From: Williamsia faeni
GTDB taxonomy: Bacteria; Actinomycetota; Actinomycetes; Mycobacteriales; Mycobacteriaceae
Direction: 5' to 3'
DNA length: 64,000 nucleotides
NCBI GenBank assembly: GCA_003202005.1
Contig: QJJF01000006.1
Coordinates: forward strand, 1 to 64,000
In this document: positions 36,422-46,085 of the stretch, in pieces
How the letters are laid out: each line of letters begins with the position of its first letter
Numbering within the stretch: position 1 is the first letter of the stretch
Notes under the pieces: model-generated
Database searches by the model: none
What the model was told of the DNA's origin: nothing
What the model saw: the letters and a program-made list of their open reading frames with translations, nothing else
Position numbers and translations under genes: made by a program

Positions 36422-37191
36422 GAGCGCAGGATGTGATCGCGTAGGAGCGCGGACACCGCGGTGGGTTGCTCTTGATTCACCAGATGTGCTCCCGGGTCGA
36501 GGATTTCGAGACTAGAGCCCGCGATCCCGTCGACCAGGACCTGCAGTGTGGCTGGCGGGGTCGACGGATCCTGGGCTCCGGCGATCGCCAGCGTGGGGGC
36601 ACCGATCGCGGCGAGGTCGTCGCGTGAATCCCAGTGCGCCAGCGCATCACAACACGCCGCGTAACCCTCGTCGTCGGTGCCCGTGACCATGTCGAGGGCC
36701 GCGTGCACCAGCAAGGTGTCGCTGCCGGCGAGATCCATGGTGAACCAGCGTGCGACAACCGCATTGGCGATGGCCGCGGTCCCCTGCGCCCGCACCGTTG
36801 CCGCCCGATCGAACCAGCCGTCGGGCTCACCGAACTTGGCGGCGGTGCACAGCAACGCCAGAGTGGTGACGCGAGCGGGATACGAGATCGCGAGTTGTTG
36901 CGCCACCGCACCACCGAGCGAGAGACCCACAACGTGAAATGTGCTGACACCCAATGAGTCCAGGGTCGCAATCACGTCGTCGGCCAATTCGGCGACGCTG
37001 TACGGACCCGGGGGCGTCGGCGATTCTCCGTGTCCACGCAGATCCATCGCAATGACACGGAATCCGTCATCCGCCAAGGCCTGACGCTGCGGATCCCACA
37101 TCGCGCTGGTCGAACCGAGAGATCCGAGGAGCACAACAGTCTGCGCGGAGTCGTCGGTACCGCTCACCACATGGCCTAGCTGGACGGACAT
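36418..37191 (-). CDS. pcaD: 3-oxoadipate enol-lactonase
   Basis: A 257-residue alpha/beta hydrolase that opens 3-oxoadipate enol-lactone to 3-oxoadipate. Motifs: VVLLGSLGSTSAMWDPQ (oxyanion region), MDLRGHGESPTPPGPY, nucleophile elbow GLSLGGAVAQQL, Asp in GAQDPSTPP and His in LDPGAHLVNQEQP. These are typical PcaD features. There is no fused decarboxylase PcaC domain. The ATG at 37191 follows AAGGG by 5 nt. It is the first gene of the minus-strand unit and divergent from pcaI. Confidence 0.93.
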   Translation of the reverse strand: MSVQLGHVVSGTDDSAQTVVLLGSLGSTSAMWDPQRQALADDGFRVIAMDLRGHGESPTPPGPYSVAELADDVIATLDSLGVSTFHVVGLSLGGAVAQQLAISYPARVTTLALLCTAAKFGEPDGWFDRAATVRAQGTAAIANAVVARWFTMDLAGSDTLLVHAALDMVTGTDDEGYAACCDALAHWDSRDDLAAIGAPTLAIAGAQDPSTPPATLQVLVDGIAGSSLEILDPGAHLVNQEQPTAVSALLRDHILRS

Positions 37192-37208
37192 CGTCACCCT
37201 TTCGCCGC

Positions 37209-37244
37209 TGTACGCTGATCGTACACTTGTACTATATGCGTACG
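37209..37244. promoter_or_regulatory. Paired TGTAC-N7-GTACA operators, pcaD/pcaI gap
   Basis: Two 17-bp sites 19 bp apart: TGTACGCTGATCGTACA (37209-37225, arms of six perfect base pairs) and TGTACTATATGCGTACG (37228-37244). They fill most of the 70-bp divergent gap and overlap the likely -10 region, so binding of the IclR regulator should affect both transcripts. The same pair pattern recurs upstream of catA. Confidence 0.7.
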
Positions 37245-37261
37245 GACGCTACGGTGTCCAC

Positions 37262-38011
37262 ATGCTCGACAAAGTCATCAGCACCGCATCCCAGGCCGTC
37301 AGCGACATCCCTGACGGCGCATCGCTCGCCGTCGGCGGCTTCGGACTCGTCGGCGTCCCCGAAGTTCTCATCAAAGCGCTGCTCGAACAGGGCGCCACCG
37401 ACCTCGAGACGGTGAGCAACAACTGCGGCACCAACGGTTTCGGCCTGGGCCTCCTGCTCAACGAACACCGCATCCGGCGGACGATCTCGTCCTATGTCGG
37501 ATCCAACGAGGAGTTCGCGCGGCAATACCTGTCCGGCGAACTCGAGGTCGAACTGACGCCGCAAGGCACCCTCGCCGAACGTCTCCGCGCCGGCGGTGCC
37601 GGCATCTCCGCGTTCTTCACCCCCGCCGGCGTCGGTACCCCGGTCGCCGAAGGTGGGCTGCCGTTGCGCTACGACGGTGCGGGCGGTGTGCTGCTGGCCA
37701 GCCCCCCGAAGGAAACGCGCGAGTTCGACGGCCAGACTTACGTCCTCGAGCGCGGCATCGTCACTGACTACGCGCTGGTGCACGCTTGGAAGGGCGACCG
37801 GCACGGCAACCTCGTCTTCCGCCGCAGCGCACGCAATTTCAATCCGCCGGCCGCGACCGCCGGGCGTATCACCATCGCCCAGGTCGAAGAGCTCGTCGAG
37901 CCCGGCGACATCGATCCCGACCAGGTGCACATCCCGGGCATCCACGTCCAACGTGTGGTTCACGTCGGGAAGGTCGAGGTCGGCATCGAGAACAGGACGG
38001 TACGACCATGA
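37262..38011 (+). CDS. pcaI: 3-oxoadipate:succinyl-CoA transferase subunit A
   Basis: A 249-residue alpha subunit of the CoA-transferase that activates 3-oxoadipate. Typical motifs are [94 protein letters not shown] and [17 protein letters not shown]. No ribosome-binding site precedes the ATG and an operator ends 18 bp upstream, so the message may be leaderless or very short at the 5' end. It overlaps pcaJ by 4 nt. Confidence 0.94.
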   Translation: MLDKVISTASQAVSDIPDGASLAVGGFGLVGVPEVLIKALLEQGATDLETVSNNCGTNGFGLGLLLNEHRIRRTISSYVGSNEEFARQYLSGELEVELTPQGTLAERLRAGGAGISAFFTPAGVGTPVAEGGLPLRYDGAGGVLLASPPKETREFDGQTYVLERGIVTDYALVHAWKGDRHGNLVFRRSARNFNPPAATAGRITIAQVEELVEPGDIDPDQVHIPGIHVQRVVHVGKVEVGIENRTVRP

Positions 38012-38655
38012 GCTGGACACGCGAACAGATGGCCGCACGGGTGGCCGCCGAACTCGAGCACGGCCAGTACGTCAACCTCGGCATCGGCATGCCGACGCTC
38101 GTCCCTAGCTTTCTCCCGCCGGAGATTTCCGTCGAATTACACTCGGAGAACGGTGTTCTCGGCGTCGGACCGTACCCGACGGAGGACGAAGTCGACCCGG
38201 AACTGATCAACGCCGGCAAGGAGACGATCACCGTCAACCCCGGCGCGTCCTACTTCGACTCGGCCGCATCATTCGGGATGATCCGCGGCGGTCACGTCGA
38301 TGTCGCGGTCCTGGGCGCGATGCAGGTCAGTGCCGGCGGCGATCTCGCGAACTGGATGGTCCCCGGCCAGATGGTGAAAGGCATGGGCGGCGCGATGGAT
38401 CTGGTCCACGGAGCCCGCAAAGTCATCGTGATGATGGATCACGTCACCCGCAAAGGTGCCCCGAAAATCCTCGACACCTGCGAGCTACCCCTGACCGGAA
38501 AAGCCTGCGTCCAAAGGATCATCACCGATCTCGCGGTTCTCGACATCACACCCGAAGGTGTGCGCCTGGTCGAACTCGCACCCGACGTGACCCTCGACGA
38601 TGTCCGGGCCAAAACCGCCACCACCATCCTCATCGACACCCCGATCCCCGCCTGA
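38008..38655 (+). CDS. pcaJ: 3-oxoadipate:succinyl-CoA transferase subunit B
   Basis: A 215-residue beta subunit; the catalytic Glu is in [13 protein letters not shown]. Other family motifs are [73 protein letters not shown] and [23 protein letters not shown]. It begins in the pcaI stop codon (ATGA). The gene ends 12 bp before palindromic element 1, which could act as its terminator. Confidence 0.94.
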   Translation: MSWTREQMAARVAAELEHGQYVNLGIGMPTLVPSFLPPEISVELHSENGVLGVGPYPTEDEVDPELINAGKETITVNPGASYFDSAASFGMIRGGHVDVAVLGAMQVSAGGDLANWMVPGQMVKGMGGAMDLVHGARKVIVMMDHVTRKGAPKILDTCELPLTGKACVQRIITDLAVLDITPEGVRLVELAPDVTLDDVRAKTATTILIDTPIPA

Positions 38656-38667
38656 TCCTTTAGCCCA

Positions 38668-38736
38668 CAAACCCACCAAATCTGGTCAAATCCATGAGCC
38701 TCAAACCCGTGGGTTTGACCAGATTTGGTGGGTTTG
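38668..38736. repeat. Palindromic element 1 (69 nt), right of pcaJ
   Basis: A perfect 23-bp inverted repeat (38668-38690 with 38714-38736; arm starts CAAACCCACCAAATCTGG) encloses a 23-nt centre. The centre itself contains CAAACCC and GGGTTTG. It lies 12 bp after pcaJ and 5 bp from the DUF559 gene's stop. A second copy with the same arm and spacer lengths is at 39768-39836; the centre of this copy matches the other copy best when reversed (17 of 23). Confidence 0.85.
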
Positions 38737-38741
38737 CGTCG

Positions 38742-39674
38742 CTAGATGACCTCGGCCCGCGCGAGCGCCTTGCGGATCCGGGCGCGTAAGACCGCCGGCT
38801 TCCTGAAGTCGTCCCACACCCAGCGCACCACGGTCACTCCCTCATCACGAAGTCGGTCTTCCCTCAGTTTTTCTCGGATCACCACGTCGGTGACGGATTC
38901 ACCTGGGCGTCTGTGCTTCTGGTACTTGACCTTCCCGTCGAACTCACCGACGACTTTGCCTTCCCAGTCGAAGTCGACGCGGGCAATCAGCTCGCCGTTT
39001 TCGTCGCGATACTCCGTCTGCAAGTCTGGGACCGGTATATCGCACCACTCGATCATGAGGGCGCGGCTGAGGGATTCACCGACCGATTCAGAATTCGTAT
39101 CGGCGACGTCGAGTGCTCGCCTCAGTGTCGCAATGCCCTTGGTTGTCGCGAATCGCTTCGTGATTGACCTGAGTTCCTCGCGGGTGACACCGAGACGCAG
39201 TGCGTGATCGAGAACCACTACCGCTTGGACGAAGGACCCCTGCCGCGCGATGTCGCACGCGGTCAGTGCCAGTTTGGTCAGCAACACCCCATCGATGACG
39301 GTGACATCATCGGCGCTCAATGCGTATTCGTGCAAATGGACCTCGCGTCCGCGGCGGCCACCGCCGGTCACATAGAAGTGGACTCGACGTTGGTCAGGAG
39401 CGAGTTGGTTCAAACCGTGCAGCACTGCGGCCGAGGAGTGGCTGATCACCCGATGTTTGGTCCGGCCGGCGACAGCGACAACGAGTTCGCGGTACTTCTC
39501 GTCGAAATCGGGGTCGCGCGTGGTCTCGTCGGGCTCGACCGGACGATAGACACCGCGGGTGACGCGAACCACCGTCCCGTGTCTTTTGGCACCGCGGAGT
39601 TGGGAATCGTCACCACCACCATGCAGATGTCTTGCCCGGCGGATCAGGCCGTCTTCGTCAGGTGTGAGGTCCAT
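38742..39674 (-). CDS. DUF559-type endonuclease-domain protein
   Basis: A 310-residue protein. The N-terminal region (residues 1-100) resembles the AbiEi-antitoxin-like/transcriptional part seen in such proteins (GTVVRVTRGVYRP...VISHSSAAVLHGL). The C-terminal DUF559-like part carries a PD-(D/E)XK pattern: RVDFDWEGKVVGEFDGKVKY, then REKLREDRLRDEGVTVVRWVWDDF. Such proteins are abundant in mycobacteria and rhodococci and their role is unknown. It sits between the pca and cat operons, tightly bracketed by two palindromic elements, which suggests a mobile or self-maintaining cassette. No good ribosome-binding site is seen; the ATG at 39674 is the best start. Confidence 0.82.
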   Translation of the reverse strand: MDLTPDEDGLIRRARHLHGGGDDSQLRGAKRHGTVVRVTRGVYRPVEPDETTRDPDFDEKYRELVVAVAGRTKHRVISHSSAAVLHGLNQLAPDQRRVHFYVTGGGRRGREVHLHEYALSADDVTVIDGVLLTKLALTACDIARQGSFVQAVVVLDHALRLGVTREELRSITKRFATTKGIATLRRALDVADTNSESVGESLSRALMIEWCDIPVPDLQTEYRDENGELIARVDFDWEGKVVGEFDGKVKYQKHRRPGESVTDVVIREKLREDRLRDEGVTVVRWVWDDFRKPAVLRARIRKALARAEVI

Positions 39675-39767
39675 GCACAGATCATCGGTGGCCGAACCTG
39701 GTTTCAGGTCTGCAGCAAGTGCAGTTCGCCGAACCCTGTTGATGCACTATCGGACTGTGGACAGCAA

Positions 39768-39836
39768 CAAACCCACCAGATCTGATCAAAACCAAGGGTT
39801 TGCGACTCGTGGGTTTGACCAGATCTGGTGGGTTTG
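39768..39836. repeat. Palindromic element 2 (69 nt), next to catC
   Basis: Arms 39768-39790 and 39814-39836 (starting CAAACCCACCAGATCTG) pair over 23 bp with one mismatch around a 23-nt centre. The element is homologous to 38668-38736. It is 13 bp beyond the catC stop and 93 bp upstream of the DUF559 gene start, so it may end cat transcription and also mark the boundary of the DUF559 cassette. Confidence 0.85.
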
Positions 39837-39849
39837 TGGACGGCGGCGA

Positions 39850-40131
39850 CTACTTGATCGACGACGGGTGCTTTGCCAGTGGCATGATGTCGATGGTCAT
39901 GTAGGGGAACAGTGGCAGGTTCCACAGCAGATCGTGGAGTTCGTCGGGCGACTCGACGTCAAAGATGCTGACGTTGCTGTATTTTCCGGCGATCCGCCAG
40001 ATGTGGACCCACTTGCCCTGCCGCTGCAGATCTTGCGAGTATGCCTTCTCTTTGGCGAGCGTCTGTGTGCGAAGCCCCGGATCAAGGTCGAGGGGGATGT
40101 CGACGTCCATCCGCACATGGAAAAGTGCCAT
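39850..40131 (-). CDS. catC: Muconolactone delta-isomerase
   Basis: A 93-residue CatC that converts muconolactone to 3-oxoadipate enol-lactone; the active form is a decamer in known cases. The sequence MALFHVRMDVDIPLDLDPG, EKAYSQDLQRQGKWVHIWRIAGKYSNVSIFDVESPDELHDLLWNLPLFPYM matches the family end to end. ATG 40131 is chosen because the upstream in-frame ATG at 40164 adds a non-conserved extension overlapping catB. It is the last gene of catABC. Confidence 0.94.
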   Translation of the reverse strand: MALFHVRMDVDIPLDLDPGLRTQTLAKEKAYSQDLQRQGKWVHIWRIAGKYSNVSIFDVESPDELHDLLWNLPLFPYMTIDIMPLAKHPSSIK

Positions 40132-40160
40132 TGCAGTGTTGCCTTTCAGATCGCCGGTGG

Positions 40161-41282
40161 TCAATCCCGGGTCAGTTTGTCGACCATGTCCATATCGAGT
40201 TCGACACCGAGCCCCGGACCTTCGGGCAACTGGACCTTCCCGTCTCCGTATCGCAGGGGTTCGGAGAGGATATCCACCGCAAACAGCAGCGGCCCGAACA
40301 GTTCGGTCCCGAAATTGATGCCCGGCTCACTACACGCGAAGTGGATCGATGCCGCCGTGCCGATCGGGCCTTCGATCGAGGTCGCTCCGTGGCAGGCGAT
40401 ACCGGCAGCCTTTGCGATGGCGGCGATTTCACGGCTCTTCGAGAGACCACCACATTTGGTGGTTTTGATTGCGATGACGTCGGCGGCACCTTGCCGGACC
40501 ACCTCGAGGGCGTCGTGGGGTGTGCTGACACTCTCGTCGGCCATGATCGGCACCGGCAGCAGATGATTCAGCTCGGCGAGGACATCGATCTGCTCCCCCG
40601 GCGTCGGCTGTTCGATGAGTTCGACTCCGCCGTCGGCCAGTCGCGGCAGATACTTCAACGCGGTGAACCGATCCCAGCGAGCGTTGACATCGACACGCAC
40701 GCCCGCACGTCCGTCCAACCCGTCGACGATGGCGAGGATCCGCCGGGTGTCGACCTCGGGTTCGAGGGCACCCATCTTCAGTTTGAAACTGAAATGCATA
40801 CGGCTGTCGAGCTTTTCCGTGGCCTCTTCGAGAATCTCGGCGACCGGTGCGGCGCCGAGCGCCCAGGTCACGTCGACACTGTTCCGGAACGCCCCGCCCA
40901 GCAGTGTGTGCACCGGGACATTCAGGCACCTCGCCCAGGCATCGTGCAGCGCGATCTCGACCGACGCCTTCGCAAACCGTGCATTCGCCACCACCCGCTC
41001 GATGTCGAGCATGATCTTGGTGAGGTCATCCACGGTGCGGCCCAACAGAATCGGGGTGATGTATCGGTCGACGATGACCTTCATGGTCTCGACCGATTCA
41101 CCGCCCCACCACGGACCGCCGGGCACCACACCTTCACCGTGACCGACCACTCCACCGTCGGTCTTGATCGATACCAGCAGGATCGGCTGGGCATCCATCG
41201 ATGTGGTCGCGAACTTGTGAGCACGGACCAGGGGTACGTCGATGATTCGGGTCTCGACATCGACGATCTTCAGATCGGGCAC
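40161..41282 (-). CDS. catB: Muconate cycloisomerase
   Basis: A 373-residue enolase-superfamily enzyme that converts cis,cis-muconate to muconolactone. The catalytic Lys pair lies in SFKLKMG; metal ligands fall in RVDVNARWD, ELIEQPTPG and MADESVSTP, and the second base Lys is in DVIAIKTTKCGGL. The length is normal. It follows catA by 6 bp and precedes catC. Confidence 0.95.
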   Translation of the reverse strand: MPDLKIVDVETRIIDVPLVRAHKFATTSMDAQPILLVSIKTDGGVVGHGEGVVPGGPWWGGESVETMKVIVDRYITPILLGRTVDDLTKIMLDIERVVANARFAKASVEIALHDAWARCLNVPVHTLLGGAFRNSVDVTWALGAAPVAEILEEATEKLDSRMHFSFKLKMGALEPEVDTRRILAIVDGLDGRAGVRVDVNARWDRFTALKYLPRLADGGVELIEQPTPGEQIDVLAELNHLLPVPIMADESVSTPHDALEVVRQGAADVIAIKTTKCGGLSKSREIAAIAKAAGIACHGATSIEGPIGTAASIHFACSEPGINFGTELFGPLLFAVDILSEPLRYGDGKVQLPEGPGLGVELDMDMVDKLTRD

Positions 41283-41288
41283 GAGCGT

Positions 41289-42208
<920 letters not shown>

Positions 42209-42297
42209 CATACTGTGCGGCCAGTCACACCCGCTTGTCAAGTACCAGTCAGGCCAAAATCGAGCTACATCCCAACCCCGACCCCCGCCCCGACCCC

Positions 42298-42414
42298 CGC
42301 CGAGCGTGCCGAAATCACCGTCGAGCGTGCCAAAGCCGTTGCAGCATTATCATTTTCGGCACGCTCGGCGGTAACGAAGGCACGCTCGGCGGTCGGATTG
42401 GCACGGTCGACGGA
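42298..42414. repeat. GTGCCG-type intergenic repeat array, copy 2
   Basis: CCGCCGAGCGTGCCGAAA (42298-42315) pairs perfectly with TTTCGGCACGCTCGGCGG (42355-42372). Degenerate units GTCGAGCGTGCCAAA (42321), GGCACGCTCGGCGG (from 42380) and GGCACGGTCGACGG (from 42401) continue a 20-21-nt rhythm. It is related to the array at 33401-33517 and lies between catA and a DUF3616 gene remnant. Confidence 0.7.
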
Positions 42415-42447
42415 GGCAGAGGCCCGCATCCCACGCGGGAGTGCGCG

Positions 42448-42697
42448 ACAGGGGGTCCGCGATCTTACCTATGACGAGCGGACCGGAGAATTCCTGATCC
42501 TGCTGGGGCGCACGATCAGTCGAGACGACGAACCGTTTCAGCTGTGCACCTGGAACGGCCGTGATGACCACGTCCAATTGCTTGATGTCGTCTTTCATCG
42601 ATCCATGAAGCCGGAGTGCATCACGACATTCTCGAGTGGCGGCGAAAACAAGATCCTCATAGTCGACGACGACGGTGGGTATGCGGTACTCGGTTGA
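42448..42697 (+). pseudogene. DUF3616 C-terminal remnant
   Basis: The last about 80 codons of the frame ending at 42697 read GVRDLTYDERTGEFLILLGRT...PFQLCTWNG...LLDVVFHRSMKPECITTFSSGGENKILIVDDDGGYAVL. This is the C-terminal end of a DUF3616 beta-propeller protein as I recall the family. Upstream the frame runs into the repeat array and the cat promoter, with no homologous sequence. It is probably a 5'-truncated pseudogene. Confidence 0.6.
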
Positions 42698-42702
42698 CCC
42701 GA

Positions 42703-44361
42703 TCAGGTGAAGAACAGTTTGAAGTCGCCGGTCTCCTGATGGACCCTCGGTTTGCCTGACGGGGTGGTGTCGGTCCCGAACCTCGTACTCAGACCGGTCC
42801 GTTTGCTGACCAGGTTGAAGTAGCCGCTGAAGGTGAACTTGTCCGGAGAATCGAGGGGAACCACCGAAAACTCTTCAGCACTCTCGCTGTTGTTCGCCGG
42901 ACCTGTGTAGAGCAGTTTGTTTCCTTGGCTGGACACAATCGAGCTCGCATGGAGGAAGCGGCTGAAAGCCTTACTGGTCACCGACTTTCCGGCTCCGAGA
43001 TCGTCGAAGCACCACAGATCCGAATCGTCCACAACAGTCGGACGGGGGCGATGGACGACCTCGAAATTGACCGGATCCGGTACATCTTTCGGAATCCCCT
43101 CGGTATTGCTGGCATGCAGACAATCATTGGTGGTGTCGTCGCGAATGTAGGCCCCGTCGGCGTCGGGCAGTCCGGCGCACAGATAGCCGGCCGATCCGGC
43201 CAATCGCAATTGCTTCCGCACCGACCCCAGCTCAGCTGGCACGTTGGGCACACCCAGTCCGGTCAGCAGCGCCTCCATCTTCAGAATCATCGGAGTCAAC
43301 ACGGTCTCCTGCGCAGCCCGACCGAACACCGTTTCCCGATAGGTACTGATTTGATCGAGCAAGTGCGCCCGGCGTGCTGAGTCGTTGCGCACGAGCTTCG
43401 CGATCAGTCCAGTGGTGTCGAGCTTGAAATGTCGGGTGGCCTGGAGAGTCTGGTCGAGGCCCCAGGGAATCATCTTGAAATTGACGTTGTCCACACCTGG
43501 TGCTGCCACGGCGGTCGTGTCGTTGTAGACGTAGGTGTTGTTGGTGTTTCTGGAGTAGCCGTCCCAGTGCTTCAGAAAGAATTCCATCGCGTTGAGTCGA
43601 ATGAACTGATCCAGATCGAATACCTCGCTCGCCCCGGCCAATCCATGTTCGTCGATATGGTCGATGGCGAACCGCAGATCGGCCTTGTCGTCGAACTCAG
43701 AAAGCGACTCCACCCCGATGAACTTGAACCGTCCGCTGACGAAATCGTCGTTGTGTTCGAGTTCGTACAGGTTCCCTTTCGTGTTGCCGTTGAAGTTGCG
43801 CTCGATATAACGCGGCATGATCGGTTCGGCGTTGACGAAGACGCCCGGGCTGTTGACGCCGGCGAACCCTTGACCGATTGGTGTGCCGTTCACGAAGACC
43901 CGGGCGAAGTTGCAGCGCGAGTACGGCAAGCCGGCCATCTCAAACAGTTTGTAACCCAGTGGCTGTCGAATGTAGGACGGATCCTGGATGGAATTGTTCA
44001 TCGTCAGATAGCGTGACCCCATCAGCTGCGCGGCCACTGCAGTATTGGCCTTCCGAAATTTTCCGAAATCAATGTGAAGGCATGGTTTTTCGCTGCTGAT
44101 CGAGCCGCAGAACGACTTCTTCTTGATGCCGACCTCGGTGAAGGTGGTCCGCGCAGGGAACTTGGTTCCGACTATCTCGACCGACGTTGCCTTTCGCCAC
44201 GTGTACCGGGCGCCGTCGGTCCAGTCGAAGTTGCACCTCCCACCTTTCGGCTGTTCAGTGCGCACCGCTTCCCAGTCGGATTTCGGCATCGAGATATTGA
44301 TCGTCAGCACGTTGTCGAGTGCGTAAAGGGAATCGAGGGCTTTTTGCTCCTGCTGGCTCAT
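42703..44361 (-). CDS. CotH kinase family protein
   Basis: A 552-residue CotH-like atypical kinase. The N-terminal part has TINISMPKSDWEAVR and the CotH core has YIRQPLGYKLFEMAGLPYSRCNFARVFVNGTPIGQG, KGNLYELEHNDDF, QFIRLNAMEFFLKHWDGYSRNTNNTYVYND and NVNFKMIPWGLDQTL. A roughly 120-residue C-terminal beta-rich region follows. CotH proteins phosphorylate spore-coat proteins in Bacillus; the actinobacterial substrates are unknown. No signal peptide is evident. AGAGGT precedes the ATG. The gene is isolated by a 16-bp palindrome upstream. Confidence 0.8.
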   Translation of the reverse strand: MSQQEQKALDSLYALDNVLTINISMPKSDWEAVRTEQPKGGRCNFDWTDGARYTWRKATSVEIVGTKFPARTTFTEVGIKKKSFCGSISSEKPCLHIDFGKFRKANTAVAAQLMGSRYLTMNNSIQDPSYIRQPLGYKLFEMAGLPYSRCNFARVFVNGTPIGQGFAGVNSPGVFVNAEPIMPRYIERNFNGNTKGNLYELEHNDDFVSGRFKFIGVESLSEFDDKADLRFAIDHIDEHGLAGASEVFDLDQFIRLNAMEFFLKHWDGYSRNTNNTYVYNDTTAVAAPGVDNVNFKMIPWGLDQTLQATRHFKLDTTGLIAKLVRNDSARRAHLLDQISTYRETVFGRAAQETVLTPMILKMEALLTGLGVPNVPAELGSVRKQLRLAGSAGYLCAGLPDADGAYIRDDTTNDCLHASNTEGIPKDVPDPVNFEVVHRPRPTVVDDSDLWCFDDLGAGKSVTSKAFSRFLHASSIVSSQGNKLLYTGPANNSESAEEFSVVPLDSPDKFTFSGYFNLVSKRTGLSTRFGTDTTPSGKPRVHQETGDFKLFFT

Positions 44362-44490
44362 CGTCAGACCTCTGTGCGTCGGTGCAAGCTCCTGCTGACG
44401 GCAATCGGAGATCCGTAGCCGCAGCTTCGGCCTGCACGTGCGACGCTGTCGACTGGATCCGACGCTAATCGAGTGACAGCAGCACGTCGT

Positions 44491-44506
44491 GAGTAGTCGA
44501 CTACTC
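44491..44506. promoter_or_regulatory. Perfect 16-bp palindrome between SRPBCC and cotH genes
   Basis: GAGTAGTCGACTACTC is fully self-complementary. It lies 130 bp before the CotH gene start and 21 bp after the SRPBCC gene stop on the same strand. It could be an operator for the cotH gene or a small terminator for the upstream unit. Confidence 0.45.
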
Positions 44507-44526
44507 GATCGGCGACGTCGGCTACT

Positions 44527-44949
44527 TCAATTCGAACGAGTCGCGGACTCGACTTTATCTCGCAGCGACTCGAGCCCGGCGCGATATGACGAGGCGATTG
44601 CTTCAACCAGGCGGCCGGCGGTGTTCGGTCGGGCGGCTTCGAATTCGCCCGACCACACGACCCGAGAACCCTCACCGGCACCCTCCACCTGAATCCTGGA
44701 TTGGTAGTCCACCATCCCGAACTGGTTCCCTTCGACCGCGTATACGTAATACCGATCTTCATCGGAGTGCTCGACGATCAACTCGGTCACTTCTCCCCCG
44801 CCCACCATCGTGCAGCGTCGCGATCCGTTCGATTCGGACGACGAGTCGATGCCGGGATGCCATTGCGCGAGTGAAGCCGGAGAACCCATGACCGACCACA
44901 CCGACGCCGGCGGCGCCGCAATCGCAATCTCTTCGCGAACTCTGGTCAT
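44527..44949 (-). CDS. SRPBCC (START-like) family protein
   Basis: A 140-residue helix-grip protein of the polyketide cyclase/SRPBCC type: IAIAAPPASVWSVMGSPASLAQWHPGI at the start, GGGEVTELIVEHSDEDRYYVYAVEG in the middle and a long C-terminal helix (RLVEAIASSYRAGLESLRDKV). It binds hydrophobic ligands by family analogy. It lies 12 bp downstream of the LLM oxidoreductase gene, so they are likely co-transcribed. Confidence 0.88.
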   Translation of the reverse strand: MTRVREEIAIAAPPASVWSVMGSPASLAQWHPGIDSSSESNGSRRCTMVGGGEVTELIVEHSDEDRYYVYAVEGNQFGMVDYQSRIQVEGAGEGSRVVWSGEFEAARPNTAGRLVEAIASSYRAGLESLRDKVESATRSN

Positions 44950-44961
44950 CTACGTTCCTCG

Positions 44962-45960
44962 CTAACTGGCTGGAGTAGTGCGGGCTGCGGCGGCAAACGC
45001 ACGGAGTTCCCTGGCCACGTCCGGCCCACTTGGGTTGTACATCACTTCGCGGTAACCGGCGTCCGCGAGCTCCTCGAACTTGCTCCGCACCGCGGCGTGG
45101 TCCCCGACGATCTCGTTGCCGAGCGGGCCACTCGAGTCGGGAAATTGCAGCAGCGGTCGGTCGCGCTCGGTGAGGTGGGTGGCGTGACCGTCGAAGGTCA
45201 ACAGATGCTGCTCGCCTTCGCGCGCCCGCGATTCCAGGGCCATGCGCCAGGCCTTACCACCGGGCAGCCGGTCGACGGCGGCGGCTCCACCGTAGGCGTA
45301 GGCGCCGTGCCACTGCACGACGCGCCATGGGCCGACCGCCTCCAGCACCCGAGGTGATCGTGGATCCTCACCGGGTTCGAGCACTGTCCCGGACACCATC
45401 GTCGCAGTGGGTAGCGTCGGGTGAACCGGTCCGATGGTTCCATCGGCGACCTCGGCTGCCCGCCGCATTCCCCGTGGACCCAGGACACTGAGCCAGATGG
45501 GTACCTCGACCGGTCGCTGCGCCGCCAACCCGGGCCAATGCAGCATCTTGACCGCCTTGCCCCGCAGCTGCACCGTTTCCCCGGCGAGCAGCCCGCGCAC
45601 CGCGGCGACGTGCTCGAAGAGATCGTCATGCGACACCGGCGGACGACCGACCGTCAAGCGCGCGGTGTAGCCGGTCCCGAAACCCGCGCGGAAGCGGCCA
45701 CCGGAGAGTCGTGCGATCGTAGCGATTGCCGAAGCCTCCGCGACCGGCGAGCGTTCCCCCGGTATCAGCACGGCTGTCCCAAGACCGATCCGCGTGGTTC
45801 GGGTGGCGGCCAACGCGAGGTGGACGAACGGGTCCTCCCACAACGATGCGGAGCCGAAGATCCACACCCGTCGATACCCGAGCTGCTCAGCGAGCACAGC
45901 GAGATCCGCGAAATCTGGTCCCGGGGGCAATCCACAGGACAACTCGAAGTCGGTGCTCAC
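44962..45960 (-). CDS. LLM-class (luciferase-like) flavin-dependent oxidoreductase
   Basis: A 332-residue F420- or FMN-dependent oxidoreductase with a bacterial-luciferase-like TIM barrel: LAVLAEQLGYRRVWIFGSASLWEDPFVHLALAATRTTRIGLGTAVL, RFRAGFGTGYTARL and VPIWLSVLGPRGMRRAAEVADGTI. In actinobacteria many such proteins use F420. GTG 45960 is chosen because an AAAGGA site lies 5 nt upstream. It is upstream of the SRPBCC gene; the GMC oxidase gene precedes it by 125 bp. Confidence 0.9.
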   Translation of the reverse strand: MSTDFELSCGLPPGPDFADLAVLAEQLGYRRVWIFGSASLWEDPFVHLALAATRTTRIGLGTAVLIPGERSPVAEASAIATIARLSGGRFRAGFGTGYTARLTVGRPPVSHDDLFEHVAAVRGLLAGETVQLRGKAVKMLHWPGLAAQRPVEVPIWLSVLGPRGMRRAAEVADGTIGPVHPTLPTATMVSGTVLEPGEDPRSPRVLEAVGPWRVVQWHGAYAYGGAAAVDRLPGGKAWRMALESRAREGEQHLLTFDGHATHLTERDRPLLQFPDSSGPLGNEIVGDHAAVRSKFEELADAGYREVMYNPSGPDVARELRAFAAAARTTPAS

Positions 45961-46085
45961 CAAAATCCTTTCCACCGGGTCGACCACGGCAGTCGCTCGA
46001 CGCCGAAGGTCAACCTACCGGCGATACGCACCCGGCGGTGCGCGAATCGCCATCCTGAACCGCGAAAAGCCTTGGAAGAAAGGCA

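Noticed and set aside
38668-39836. Insertion sequence
   Set aside because: The flanking palindromes look like terminal inverted repeats, but the enclosed protein is DUF559-type and has no transposase (DDE, HUH or serine recombinase) motif, and no target-site duplication could be identified.
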